From Chloranthus sessilifolius (taxonomy: Eukaryota; Streptophyta; Magnoliopsida; Chloranthales; Chloranthaceae), in contig CM037587.1 in NCBI GenBank assembly GCA_021018995.1, forward strand, positions 15,377,366 through 15,441,365: a stretch of 64,000 nt of DNA, read 5' to 3'. The notes beneath the pieces are model-generated. The model worked only from the letters and a program-made list of their open reading frames with translations. It had not been told where the DNA came from and ran no database searches. Positions 23,299 to 33,675 of the stretch are shown in pieces. How positions within the stretch are numbered: position 1 is the stretch's first letter; each line of letters begins with the position of its first letter. The translations under genes and the position numbers were made by a program.

Positions 23299-25414
23299 AA
23301 ATAACCCGAGTCGGAGCGAGTCGAGTCGGACCGATTTTCCGAGTTGACTCTACTCAGCTGACTTTCGAGTTGAGTTTTCGTGTTTTAAAACCATGGTCTT
23401 CAAGATTGATATGGAAAACGCGTACGATAAAGTCCAGTGGGACTTCCTGGATTATGTTCTTCAAAGAGTGGGCTTCGGTGACAAGTAGAGAAGGTGGATG
23501 AAGGATGCTACACTTCGGTTCGCTACTCGGTTCTTATTAACGGGAAGCCCTACAGCTACTTCCGAAGTAAAAAAGGGCTAAGGCAGGGTGATCCCATATC
23601 ACCTATGCTCTTCAACTATGTGGGGGAAGCCCTCCACAACCTCTTTAAGGGGGCGGAAGAGTCCAATTTGATAAAAGGTTTTACCACGGCTGACTCGGGT
23701 CCTGCGATTTCCCACTATGCGGTGTTTTGTAATGGCAGTAATGGGGACAGAGATCTTAAGGTAACGAAGGCCATCTTGATTATTTTTTAAGCGATTTCGG
23801 GGCAGCGAATCAACCTGCACAAATCCAATTTATCTAGAATTAATATGCCGACAGATGTCACTAAGCGGGTTGCTAGGGACACTGGTTGCATCACGGCCTC
23901 GCTACCTATTTCCTACTTAGCAATCTCGTTGGGAAGACTTCCTTTGGGAGGGAGTCAGGGACAGTAAAAAGATTCACCTCGTCAGATGGGATCAATGTTG
24001 CGAGACAAAAGAAAAGGGAGGTCTAGGAATCAAAAATCTAAGGTTAGTCAACAAAGCACTCTTAGCGAAGTGGCTGTGGAGGATGGGAGAGGAAGAGGAG
24101 AGAAATAAACTTTGGTGCAAATTGCGTTAGCTAAATACGGGGCTCCTAATGAGGACAGTCCCAATCACAATCAGACATCGTTATGGTGGAAAGCAGTTAA
24201 AGGGTGTTCTCAGGACTTCATCGAAGGTACTAAATTCAGGTGGGGAGACGGTAGGCGAATTAGGTTCTGGGAAGATGTGTGGGTGGGAGAGCAGCCGCTA
24301 AACATGAGTTTCCCAACGATTTTTGGGCGGCTAGCGTTTACCAAGGATGCGGCCATCACAAACTATGTTCACATTTCAGATGGCGTTTCGGTCTGGAACA
24401 TTCCTCTAAGGCGTCATTTGTGGGAATGGGAAAAGGACGGATATCTTAACCTTTTGAATGTCTTGGGGGGACTGACTCCCAATACAGGAAATGAAGATAC
24501 GAGAGTCTGGAAATATTCGGCTGAAGGGCGTTTTACAGTTAAATCCTTCTATAACATGATGCAGTTGCGGGATAGAGGGACGATGGAAAACAGTTTGTGG
24601 TCGGGTTTTTGGAGGATGAGGATGCCTCCAAAGATTAAGTTTTTCGCATAGCTGGTTACCAGAAGGAAAATCCTCTCGAGGGATCAACTAATCCAAAGAA
24701 ATTTTTCTGTGAACAACAAATACATGCTATGCATGAGGAGAGAATTGGTGGATCATATTTTCCTGCATTGATCCTTTGCTCGATCTATTTGGAGTAAGAT
24801 TTTTAAAATCTTTAAAATGGAGTGGGTTATTCCTTTTTGGCCAGCGCGCATGATGGAAATGTGGAAGGAAATCAAGTTTGAGGACTCAAGGAAAGATTTA
24901 TGGTCACTAACAGTTTATGCGATGTTCTGGGCGATTTGGTTGAAAAGAAATAGCAGAATTTTTACTCGCAAGGCAAAGCCATTCTCTTTGATTATTTGGG
25001 ACATCAGAGATCTGGTAGTTAGCTGGAATGCGTGCTAGATGAGGACTTTTAATGACGAGCTTCAGCATTTCCTTAGACTATGGGAGGATTAGTGTCTGTA
25101 GTGTTTGCAGGAGCGGCTAGCGGGCGATGGGTTGTGGCTCGGCTATCTCGGACCTGCATCTTCTGGCTATAGGGGTGAGCTCTTAAGGAGCCTTTTGGGG
25201 TTTTTTTATTTTGCTTTGTTTTGGGTAGTACCTTACTATCCACCAAGGTACGTCTCTTGTTAATTTCTGTTTTCCTTTCTTTTTAATATATTGCTTTGTT
25301 ACCGTTTCAAAAAAAAAAAAAACTTCTGCAAACAACTGCATCAAAAAATATAAGTTTATCCTTCAAAATAATCATCCCAGAAAGCCAAAACATCAAACAT
25401 ACAAGTTTATTGAG

Positions 25415-25745
25415 CAGCCCACATCTCATTTGCAATTCTTTCGCAATTCCGTAGCCATATAGTGATCAATCTTCGGCATACCAAATCCATAGGATTCGAG
25501 AAAGTTGGTCATATCCTCATCATTTAACGCTACTTCCTGTCATTGTCATATTCTATAAAGAACTAGCCATGCACACAGTTTACATGGATGAGGTTGTGTA
25601 ATATACAAGTAGTTGCAACTATCCTGACTTATGTTACAAAATCCCAAATGAAAGCATGTTGAGATTTGAATGATTAGAAAGCGTGCTTTCAACACACCAA
25701 ATGTATGTTCCACAACATTGTGCAATGACAAATGGAAAAGGTTAA
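25415..25745 (-). pseudogene. PIF/Harbinger transposase, C-terminal remnant
   Basis: On the minus strand, LHNVVEHTFGVLKARF (about 25731-25670) is the conserved block before the last catalytic acid of DDE_Tnp_4 transposases (usual form RNVVERTFGVLKARF). Further on, a CNYLYITQPH-like segment corresponds to the CCALHNF block, and at about 25445-25415 a WLRNCERIANEMW stretch corresponds to the RDxIAxxMW C-terminus. Upstream catalytic parts and TIRs are not seen and frames are interrupted. It is a dead fragment directly right of LINE-A. Confidence 0.65.
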
Positions 25746-25913
25746 ATAATTCACGGAGGTTGTGTGGGTTGCCGTACCATAAAATTTTGTCAATTAATTT
25801 TATTTACAGAAACAAGCTATTAAATATCAGACAATAATATATCATAATTGTTAGAACAAAGGTAAGTTTCTTAATTATGTGCTTTTTCTAGTCTAAAGCT
25901 TACAGAACAAGAT

Positions 25914-26594
25914 TAGCGTTGTCAAAAGCATTAGGTGCACCCGAGGCAACAAGGATCCCTAGGGTCTAGGCGAGGCCTAGGCGCAGGGCTTTTTTTTTCG
26001 AGGCACATTTTACTTCTAATTTTTTTAGTATATATTTATATATTTAGATAATTATATGTCATATAAAATAATATATTTCTATTGATAAATTATATTTTAC
26101 AATTTTATTAAAAATTTGTGACATTGAAATTTTTAAATATGTTTCAAATCAATTTTTTTAAATTTTTAAACATAAATCATAAATATATATAAAACTAAAA
26201 GATAATATTATAAATATATAATAGCAATCAAGTAATCAACAAATATGAAATATAAGAAACAAATAAATATCGTAAACAATTGAACATTACGTCTTTATGT
26301 GCACTAAAAAAAATACAATTTAAGAAATTAGCAAGTAGGTGTCTAAGTAACTAGCAAGCAAGTCGTAAGTCTTGAGACAGATAAGTTAAGAGATGCAAGT
26401 TTTAAGAGTTAAAACTTCAAGAGATAAATTTTAACTTATGAATTGAAGACTTATAACTAGTGTACAAGTTCTAAGTTATATAAGATTATTTAATCTTTTT
26501 TTTATTTTACACTAGGCGTGCCTCACTACACCTGCACCTAAATAGCAAGACACGGGTGCAAAGGGTGGGCCTAGGCGCACCTTTGACAACACTG
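25914..26594. mobile_element. hAT-type MITE (TAGCG...CACTG)
   Basis: The ends TAGCGTTGTCAAAAG and (reverse-complemented) CAGTGTTGTCAAAG both fit the hAT terminal pattern YARNG. Flanking 8-mers aacaagat (25906-25913) and atcaagat (26595-26602) match at 7 of 8. Subterminal zones contain GCCTAGGCGC-type repeats (GGCGAGGCCTAGGCGC; GGGCCTAGGCGCAC) around a very AT-rich, non-coding core. The core TTGTCAAA and the design are shared with the 680-1144 element. Confidence 0.7.
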
Positions 26595-26699
26595 ATCAAG
26601 ATATAATTGTGTCTTGACTGTCCAAGGTTAACATGGCAAGTTCGGTGTCTTCCAACCATATCGAGAAAAATCAATGACTTGGTCTCTTCGTACAATCCC

Positions 26700-27010
26700 A
26701 ACTCACCTAGGAAAGGAAATAGTCAGTGGATGATGACTTCAGGAAGCTCAGTGTGGTCCAATCCTCGACAGCCAGTTGTAGTTCGAGCGGGGGACTGTGT
26801 ATTCAACAGCTATGGGAATATCAATTTCAGGCAGACAATTACATGCCACTGACATGGTTTCTTGGAGGAGAGACATGAAAGCAGAATTATCAAAAAGAAT
26901 GGGTTGAGATCTTTTGCAGTCGAGGGGCAGTTTGTTTAACAAAACAACATGTCCAGGATTTAAACAACAGGTGGTCCATCTCCAGAAAACTTTACCAGAT
27001 TAAGGGCACC
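26700..27010 (+). pseudogene. third LINE ORF1 fragment with decayed RanBP2-like finger
   Basis: The translation VVVRAGD...YGNINFRQTITCH (about 26775-26850) corresponds to the finger of LINE-A (VVQNGDWMC...GNLNFKRRIRC) and LINE-B, with several metal ligands lost. About 100 bases on, QDLNNRWSISRKLYQI (about 26955-27000) matches the RDLTNGWTIGGRKYKQI block. ORF2 is not found next to it. It is a truncated, dead copy of the same LINE lineage. Confidence 0.6.
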
Positions 27011-27254
27011 CCCCCTCCCCCAAATTATGGAAGAACCCGATGATACAATCAAAAAGGGATCGACAAGCTTGGCAAAGTAGAATAGGTGTAGTTAAGGCTA
27101 CACTATAGCCTCTTCATGTTAAGGATATATCGTATGTTGACCATAAATAGCTAGCGGCTTACCAAGTAGTGAGGCCACAGCGTCGACACACGCCATATAA
27201 TATAGCGCCATGCTGACGCCATGAAGGCTATTTGCTAAAAAAGCATTTAAGGCA
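27011..27254. other. non-coding, possible decayed GC-motif MITE
   Basis: No coding signal. TAGCCTCTTCATG, CACGCCATATAATATAGCGCC and GACGCCATGAAGGCTAT suggest a decayed TIR element with GCGCC/GGCGC subterminal motifs, but ends and target duplication could not be placed. Confidence 0.25.
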
Positions 27255-27425
27255 TTTTATTATTGAGGGAAACTATGATGGCCCGGGTCCGACCCAGTAT
27301 GATATTGTCCGGTTCTACCACACTAGACACCCCGGTTTTAAAATGCGTCAAATCTGGAGGGAAAGGGACTCGCATATAACCCAGGATCAGGACGAGTTTG
27401 CAACCAATGTGGGACTAAAGCATTC
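27255..27425 (+). repeat. dispersed plant repeat with GATATTGTCC...CAATGTGGGACT motifs
   Basis: GATATTGTCCGG, then GGTTTTAAAATGCGTC, then CAACCAATGTGGGACT in this order and spacing are familiar from a repeat class common in many plant genomes (usual form GATATTGTCCGCTTTGG ... AAAACGCGTC ... CCGATGTGGGA). It has no ORF. Whether it is a small LTR-derived or another non-autonomous element I cannot say. Confidence 0.45.
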
Positions 27426-27690
27426 CAATAGGTTGAAACAGAGCATCTGATTGTGGGAACATGGTCACAACCCTGGGGCCTCTACCCCTCTCCGGAGCGT
27501 CTAATATTTTTAATATTAAATAATATTCTTAAGCGACTTTAAGCTATATGTGGGACTAAAGCATTCCAATAGGTGGAAACAAAGCATCCAATTGCGGGAA
27601 CAGGGTCGCAACCCCGGGGCCTCTACCCCTCTCCGGAGGGTCCAATATCTTTAATATTAAATAATATTCTTACGCGATTTTAAGCTATAT
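27408..27690 (+). repeat. 141-bp tandem duplication
   Basis: Two copies (27408-27548 and from 27549) share TGTGGGACTAAAGCATTCC, GGGGCCTCTACCCCTCTC and TTTAATATTAAATAATATT, with roughly 90% identity by eye. The first copy overlaps the end of the preceding dispersed repeat. Confidence 0.85.
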
Positions 27691-28249
27691 TCTATTGTTT
27701 TAAGTACATTTTTGTCTAAAACTATTTTTATAAGCCTTTATAAACTTACAATTGTTCAAAACCCTAAAGATTCGAGTTTCCTCATGTGTTTTCTCCTCTC
27801 TATCGACTCTCTTCTCCAGCTCTTTCTCGGCCGATCATAGGGACAAGATGGTGAAGTTTGCAAAGGAGTTAATTATGGAGTAGGTGGGTGCCAAGGTTGA
27901 ATACTAGCAGGCCCTGATTAGCAATATATGAGACCATTGGAAGGACATGGTGCAACGCATGAAAGACCTCAATAAGCTTGTCTTCCACTACTTTCGTGGA
28001 GTGGGTGCAGTCAGGTTTAGGTTATGGGTTCCTAGTTTTTGTTTTATTTGAGTTTGTGCTCTAGTATCTCATGAAGCACCAGTATGCGGTCTTCTTCTTT
28101 CTCTTTTTTTGATAAATTTGCCTTTACCAATCAAACAAAAAAAAAGACAAAAATCCATGACTTTTAGAAAAAATTGTGATTTACTCATCTACCTAATATA
28201 ATGCAAACATCATAATTTATTCACAAACTCGCAAAACAGTTTAAATGAA
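27691..28249 (+). other. non-coding; LINE-type 3' tail at about 28080-28140
   Basis: No intact gene. The segment ending CTTTACCAATCAAAC plus A-run (28113-28136) resembles the LINE tails of this window (TTACCGATCAAAA), so it is probably another LINE 3' end. A stretch at 27848-27980 starting MVKFAKEL is interrupted by stops and is not assigned. Confidence 0.35.
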
Positions 28250-28450
28250 GGGTTAGGTGAGCTGGCCAGGTACTTGCTTCCAAAAGCAGGAGACCTGAGT
28301 TCGAATCCCCTCCCCCCCCTAGGGATTTATATTCTGTGCTGACCCGGCATGTGCTGAATTTGGGGTGCGCATGTGCCCCTTGGATTAGGCGGGTGCTCTA
28401 GGAGGCCTGGATACCCAGGTTATCAAAAAAACAAAAATAAAAATAAAAAC
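28250..28450 (+). mobile_element. tRNA-derived SINE
   Basis: Box A-like GGTGAGCTGGCCAGGTA (about 28256-28272) and box B GAGTTCGAATCCC (about 28297-28309) have the spacing of an internal pol III promoter. A tRNA-unrelated body (CCGGCATGTGCTGAA...GGTGCGCATGTGCCC) and an A-rich tail (28424-28450) follow. No clear target duplication. I do not recognise the SINE family. Confidence 0.7.
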
Positions 28451-29135
28451 ATATTAAAACTTTAAAGCCCTAACTCTACTCCTGTCATCTCATCTCTCTG
28501 TCTCGTTTCTTCTCATCAATGAAGAAAAAGGAAAGGAAAGAAGAAAAAATATATGACAATATATGTTTTGACATATTAAATATACTTATATATCTTTTTA
28601 TAATTTTCATATGGAAAGATACATCCTTTTTATATTTTTTCATTATTACTATTTTTTCCAGATTTTTCCACAATCTTTTCCTGACTTTGCCGAATTTTTT
28701 CAGAATTTTTCCCTTGCCGGCTTATTCCCTACTCTGCCGACTTCTTCCCGACTCTAAAACACTCAGCCAAATCATATGCAATATTGTTTGGCTCATAAAT
28801 GAGCCCACGAACTAATATGACAGGGAATCGTTAGCCATAAAACCAACACCTCAAACCCTAGCCATTTTGCCAATAAATAAAAACCCACGTCAAACCCTAA
28901 ACCCTAAAACAACCACAACAAAATCGAAGGGATGGAGATAATGAGCACAGCAAATCAACCCTAAAAAATAACCACAACAAAGCATCTAAATCCATTTCTG
29001 CAAAAAAACTGAAACAAGCTAGCCATGAATTGATTCTCTCATACGAGAAGGTAGCAGAATTGTTTTTTTTATAAGCATTCTTATTAGCTAGAAGGAGAAT
29101 GGCGTTGGAAAGAGAAACAAGGGAGAGAAAGAAAC
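28451..29135. other. AT-rich intergenic sequence, no gene seen
   Basis: Low-complexity A- and T-rich DNA with CAAACCCTAAACCCTAAAA-like motifs near 28890. No ORF, RNA gene or element end can be supported. Confidence 0.4.
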
Positions 29136-29305
29136 AAGAGGCCTTACCTCTCGAAGGAGATCCAGAGACGCCGGCTGCAGCGAAGATATTGTAACTGGGG
29201 CGAGCGAGAAGGCGGGTGAGCCAGGGAGGCAGAGAAAGAGAGCGCTAGAGAGAGAAATAGAGACAAGGACAGAGAAAGAAAAGGAGGAATTTGTGCCGTT
29301 GCACA
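29136..29305 (-). promoter_or_regulatory. possible orphan 5' leader with splice donor
   Basis: On the minus strand a CT-rich, plant-leader-like stretch (CTTTCTCTGTCC..., CGCCGGCG...) ends in CTTCGAGAG|GTAAGGCC, a strong donor. No coding exon is recognised downstream (left), so it may be a displaced or captured leader, or chance. Confidence 0.25.
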
Positions 29306-29446
29306 TAGCTCAAACTAACGTGTTGATATTTTGGAGAATGTGCCACGTGGATCACTCGTCCGATTTGAATGCCATGATGAATCATCTTTCATTCCAATGA
29401 CTGTAATAAAAACCGATCTCTATTACGTGACTCAACACATTCAAAT

Positions 29447-30557
29447 CCCATCAATGGTCGATTGCCCTCCATTCAGATTGGTGTTTAGTGTCCATCTTTT
29501 GGCACCGAAGATCTTTAGTGTCCTTTGAATCATACGGCTTAAATGTCACAAAAGGTACCACTATTCCACTTGACAACATTATTAAAGAGTATGGCCTTGA
29601 AATCAGCCGCCTGAGATCATTTTTTACCCAATCTCTCCCATAATAAATTTTGTGATGAGCAGATCTAGTCATTAGATTTGAGTGAAAAAACGATTGAAAT
29701 TTGTTTCAGGTAGAATAAAAAATTGACATTCTAATGGCTCAAGATTTATTGTGTGGAGTAATGGGGTGAAAAAAGATCTTTATCCTCTAGTTCCAAACAG
29801 TAATTGGGTTTCAGCCGGAAACGCCTTCACTATTCCTATAGACGTGAAGGGAGCAACTACTTGCAAACGATATTTTTATCATTGCATTTGGTTTAAAAGA
29901 ATTGGGATATCTCTGTTCGTGCCCACGCATTTTCTAAAAGAGCCCACATCTCAAACCCCTTGAAACCATTGGTTGCTTCAGTTTAGATGATGGAGATTGT
30001 GTTTCAGCCATATCTTCAACAAAATAAATCTTGTGATCATGAAACACCTATCAGACAGCCGGTTTTTTATTCCATGTGTCACAAATCCTCCCAAAAATGG
30101 CCCTTGAATCGTATGGCACACATCACGCTCAAACGTGAATTTAGGGCCAATTTTTGGTGATCGGTGACACATGAAATAAAAAATTGTTTGTCTGATACTT
30201 GAATCGTAATTGCAAAAAATTTCTGGAATATTGTGGTGAAACACGACCTCCATCATCTGATCTAAGGAAATCAATGGTTTTCAAGGGGTCTGAGACGAGG
30301 GCGCTTTCATAGAACGCGTGGGCACAAACAGAGGTACCAAAAGAAGTGTGTTTTTGAGACAGGAGGTACAACGTGCACACGAGATTTGTTCAATGGCACA
30401 TAGTTTAAAAAGAGAGACTAGATATTGTTGGGATTTGTGTTAGGTAGAACACTGTCTAAGCCGTCTAATTTGAAGGACATAATGTGAAGATCCTTAGTGC
30501 CAAAAATTGGCATGAAACACAATTTCTATCATTTGAATTGCCATGGTCAATCATTGA
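29447..30557. mobile_element. large imperfect palindrome / foldback element
   Basis: The two halves are inverted copies about a centre near 30122. CTCTGTTCGTGCCCACGC (29911) pairs with the complement of GCGTGGGCACAAACAGAG (to 30333). AACCCCTTGAAACCATTGG, AGATGATGGAG and CATGTGTCAC are likewise mirrored. TTTTGGCACCGAAGATCTT (about 29498) pairs with the copy near 30488-30504, offset by about 240 bases, so the left arm has extra sequence. No transposase and no clear target duplication. Long inverted arms suit a MULE-like or foldback element; the family is not recognised. Confidence 0.6.
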
Positions 30558-32235
30558 ATCAGATGAAGTCGAGAGGTTTCAGTCACTTATCGTGAGGTTC
30601 AACTGAACCTGTCGAACACTTCACTAAAGATTGTATAAACCGTCGAGAGGATTGTCTATAACCTGTCGAGAGGATGAGTATGGAACTAAGCAGAATGAAG
30701 AAATAAGTCTGCAATCCTTTCTACAAGTTCAAACCAACCTCTCGAGACGTTCTCCCAAGCTGTCGACAGGATCTTCATCAACCTGTCGAGATATGTTCAA
30801 ACCTATCGAGAGCCATTCCAAACCTGTCGACTAGTACTTCAATCTTGTCGAGAAGTCTGTAAAGCTGTCGGAAGCCAATGCAACCTGGCGATGTGATTAT
30901 AATGCAGATTCAGAACCTGTCGAGAGGATCCCCTGAACCTCTCGACACTCGTTTTGGCAACTTCTCAGCATCTTCCTTTAGCAGCTGCCAATTCCAAATT
31001 TTTATGCACGAGTTCCAAAGCACTTCAGTGACTCCTAAGGGTATTTTTGGTACATGTTTGGGCACACATTGAAATCCTAACTACTTCACGTGTACTCGCC
31101 AGTTGAGAGCCAATGGGAAGAGAACTTCTAGAAGAGAAATCGGCCACATCAACAGCCCAGAATAACAAAATTATTCTCTTGAACTCTGATTGGCTGAAAC
31201 GGATCTGAGGACAGAGGAGGAGAGTATAAAAGCCTGAAAAAAATACAAACCAAAGGATCCAGACTTGGAGAGAACTAGAGCCTAGAGCGAGATCCATTTT
31301 TTCCTCCAAATTCTCCTTCCTTCTTCCTTCTTCTCCCATTCTCTCTTTAGCCAATCATGAGCAGCTAAACTCTTCTCAATAGTTAGGGTGAGGTCTTAAG
31401 CTGTAAATTGAGAGATTCAGAGGCTTATAATAGACTGTATATTGCACAGATTATAGATCTGGGCGCAATAGTATTATAAGCTTGCAATATAATTGTGGAG
31501 TTTAAAGGTTATTCTTATATACATTTCACTTTTTCGTATTTGATTTCCCTGGATTGGTTACTCCCGCAGATGCCAACCAGAAACGGGGAGCTGGTAGCCT
31601 GACATCTGTAGCATCTGTAATAATTTTTTCTATTCTAATTAAGATCCTTAAAGTGGAACAATCTCTTGGATGGTCTGTGATCATTAAAGTGGACAGATCA
31701 TAGCCTTAGGATTGCTTCAATTCTCTGGTTGAGATTGGATCCTTATACCTTGTATCTGTCAAAAATGGGGAGCTTATAGCCAGATAGAGGATTGTAGTGA
31801 ATCAGATCTATGCAAGGCCTTTGATTCCTTCGATTTTCAATGAGAGACCAATACCCCTAGCTGTTGTTCTCACCTTTTGAATTTTTCATCTCTTCTATAT
31901 CTCCTCTATTCTCTGTGTTGGACTAGATCTGGATCAATAGCATTTGATTCTATAGTCTGTAGTTAAAGTGACAAAACCACAAAACCTCTCCTCTTTCCTG
32001 CTTTAGTTTAAATTAGGATAGAGTGTCAGATCTACTCTAGATCTGGAGATTTACCATCCTTTAGAACACATTTCCCTGTAGACATACCCTTACTTACCTT
32101 TTAAAACTTGCTACAACAACCCTAGATCTTGCAAGACCGGCTGCTTACCTTGATTCCATTTTTCTATGATTTTTGACTTTTAATTGGCTGATTTTAACTC
32201 CTTAATAATCACAAGGTGGGCTACACAACGGACAC
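30558..32235 (+). mobile_element. LTR-like sequence with CCTGTCGAGAGG array, partial
   Basis: 30558-30960 holds about 14 variants of AACCTGTCGAGAGG. A TATA-like GAGTATAAAAGCC follows at about 31220, then a leader-like CT-rich stretch, then a long U5-like part with repeated GGGGAGCT(T/G)(G/A)TAGCC and AAGTGGACAGATCATAGCC formulas. A reverse-oriented relative of the last formula occurs twice in the 49734-52197 LTR. The order U3 array, TATA, leader, U5 is that of an LTR. The right edge is where the Athila-like LTR sequence starts (32236). No internal domains are seen. Confidence 0.5.
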
Positions 32236-33296
32236 CTTCCGAAGTTGCTGATCACGTGAGAAAGAACACAGTTAGGCATAAAATTAGAAGATCTCTTAAG
32301 GAAGAAGTCCAGTGAATCACGAATCTGAGAGATTGATGAAGAAGACTTTTAAAGAACTTTGCTGCTGAAATAAAAAAAGAAATCCAGAAGTACATCAACA
32401 AAAGGAAAGCAAGGAAAGATAAAGTTAGAAGTAGAGTTATATTAGGATAGTTTTGTTTTAGTAATTTCTCTTATTAGAGTTAGAAGTTTTGTAAACCGAC
32501 CCTTATGATCTATAAATAAGAGGCTCGACACATAAGAAAAAACCATCAAAGGAACTCTCAGCATCAATTGACGATTAAGGTTGAGTTTTCTTCCCATCAA
32601 ATTTAGAGTAGATTTTTATTGCTTTGTAGATTAGATATCTAAGGTTCTCAAGAGCAATTGACGCCTACAATTGGGAGCTGAAGATTAGAGTAGATATATG
32701 TAGTTTCTCAAAAGCAATTGATGACTGCGGCTGAGGGGTGAAAGATGTAATTTTATTGCTTTCTAGTTTAGATTTATTTTATTGTAATTTCCTACTTTGT
32801 AAACATCTTCAAACTTTATTTGAATTGACGACTCAGGTTGAAGTTTGCAGATTAGTGTAACGGTTTTTACTTTTCCATCTTTAGTTTTCTAGAATTTGAT
32901 TGGTGCCAAGTTTTAGGAGATTGTTTATTAGATTAAATCTATATTGATAGGATTTTAGTATTGATTGACGGCCAATGCTAGGAAACTTGATATATAGTGT
33001 AACGATACTGTTTAATTTCATAAATATCCGATAGCTGAAGATTGTGATTGACGACCATAATCCGAAGAAGGAGGATTATGATTTATTTTCTGCAAAATTT
33101 AGATTAAGAAATAACTCTTTTATTCATATTTCTCCAGTAGATTAGGAACTAAAAAGATAAATACAAGTTTTCAAAAAAACTAAGTTAATATAGAGAAATC
33201 TGTCTTCGTGGGAACGATCCTATACTAGCTCTACAATTTCCATTGTGCGCTTGCAATAGGTTAAGACTTAATTAGATGCATAAAAGTAGCCAGTCA
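32236..33296 (+). repeat. 5' LTR of the Athila-like element, partial
   Basis: Aligns with 40858-41929 throughout (GAAGTTGCTGATCAC..., GACCCTTATGATCTATAAATAAGAGGCTCG with its TATA-like part at about 32510, ..., GTAGCCAGTCA). The first 430 or so bases of the 3' LTR have no counterpart here; other LTR-like sequence adjoins at 32235. Confidence 0.85.
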
Positions 33297-33302
33297 AGTT
33301 TT

Positions 33303-33320
33303 TGGTGCCGCTGTCGAGGA
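33303..33320 (+). other. primer-binding site of the Athila-like element
   Basis: TGGTGCCGCTGTCGAGGA, a few bases after the LTR end, is close to the TGGCGCCGTTGCCGGGGA site usual in Athila and Tat elements. Confidence 0.75.
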
Positions 33321-33675
33321 CAACGTTATTTATATTAATTTAAGAAAATAAGTATTTATCTTTCTCTTTCATATTTCTTTATATTTTTAATTTTCTTTAA
33401 TCACTTCTTAAATCTTTTGTAGGTTTATTCGGAGTAACGAATCAGAGTTTAAACTTCCCTCGATCAGAGAAGCTAGAGGCTTAGATTTGTTCTCTCTCCC
33501 ATCCTTCTAGAATAAAAATTAAATACAGTTAAATATACAAAAATATAATTTTTCTTTTTGTATGCATCACACCTGATCTAAAAGCCTAGACTTCTTCGAG
33601 CGTGATCCAGAAATTGAAAGAACTCTCTTGCGTAACTTAGCATTACACCGTATACCCACAAGATAATCCTTAGTT

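Larger units (their letters stand above)
22262..23395. mobile_element. TIR element with CATGG ends, GAGTCGACTC arrays and leader-intron-like cargo
   Basis: The ends CATGGTATTAAAACTCG and (reverse-complemented) CATGGTTTTAAAACACG are inverted copies. gtcttcaa is perfectly duplicated at 22254-22261 and 23396-23403, and the LINE-A RT reading resumes exactly after it. Subterminal zones are runs of CGAGTCGACTCG variants. Inside are a TATA-like CTTTATATATTA (about 22503), a GA-rich leader-like stretch (22570-22650), a donor-like AAAT|GTGAGTTG (about 22700), three imperfect copies of a T-rich cassette, an (AT)n run, and an acceptor-like TGTTCTGTTCAG|ATGGG (about 23190). It has no transposase. The 8-bp duplication suggests hAT-like movement. 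Confidence 0.75.
14190..25040 (+). pseudogene. LINE-A ORF2 (endonuclease-reverse transcriptase), interrupted
   Basis: ORF2 starts MKLLSWNVRGLG (endonuclease strand 1) at 14190, is cut by LINE-B at 14272 and resumes at 20618 with IIELQETKW. Endonuclease continues with ITIYGPNN, GGDFN (about 20945) and ISDHRPIVL (about 21195). RT spans about 21630-23790: SPGPDGFTMEFF, NSSFLALIPK, DFRPIILI, YKIIAKVLANRL, then, after the TIR element, KIDMENAYDKVQWDFLD (about 23401) and KKGLRQGDPISPMLF (about 23570). The FADD catalytic block expected near 23720 is missing by deletion. The zf-RVT-like region follows (24112-24780), and the C-terminal FWAIWLKRNSRIF block at about 24930. Several frameshifts and stops are present. 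The copy is dead. Confidence 0.8.
11397..25320 (+). mobile_element. LINE-A: L1-type LINE, near full length, interrupted
   Basis: A 5' leader, ORF1, ORF2 (endonuclease, RT, zf-RVT, C-terminal IW block) and poly(A) tail (25309-25320) are in order on the plus strand. Flanks aacttctacaacaa (from 11383) and aacttctgcaaacaa (from 25321) look like an aged target duplication. The element is split by LINE-B (14273-20602) and, within the RT region, by a TIR element (22262-23395). Without them it would be about 6.4 kb. Several frameshifts and stops, and loss of the FADD motif, make it inactive. Its tail motif (TTACCGTTTCAAAA) is close to that of LINE-B (TTACCGATCAAAA). Confidence 0.85.

Noticed and set aside
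27848-27980. SPX/PHO1-like start (MVKFAKEL)
   Set aside because: Only the first eight residues resemble the family, stops follow, and the conserved EWKEAF-type block is absent.
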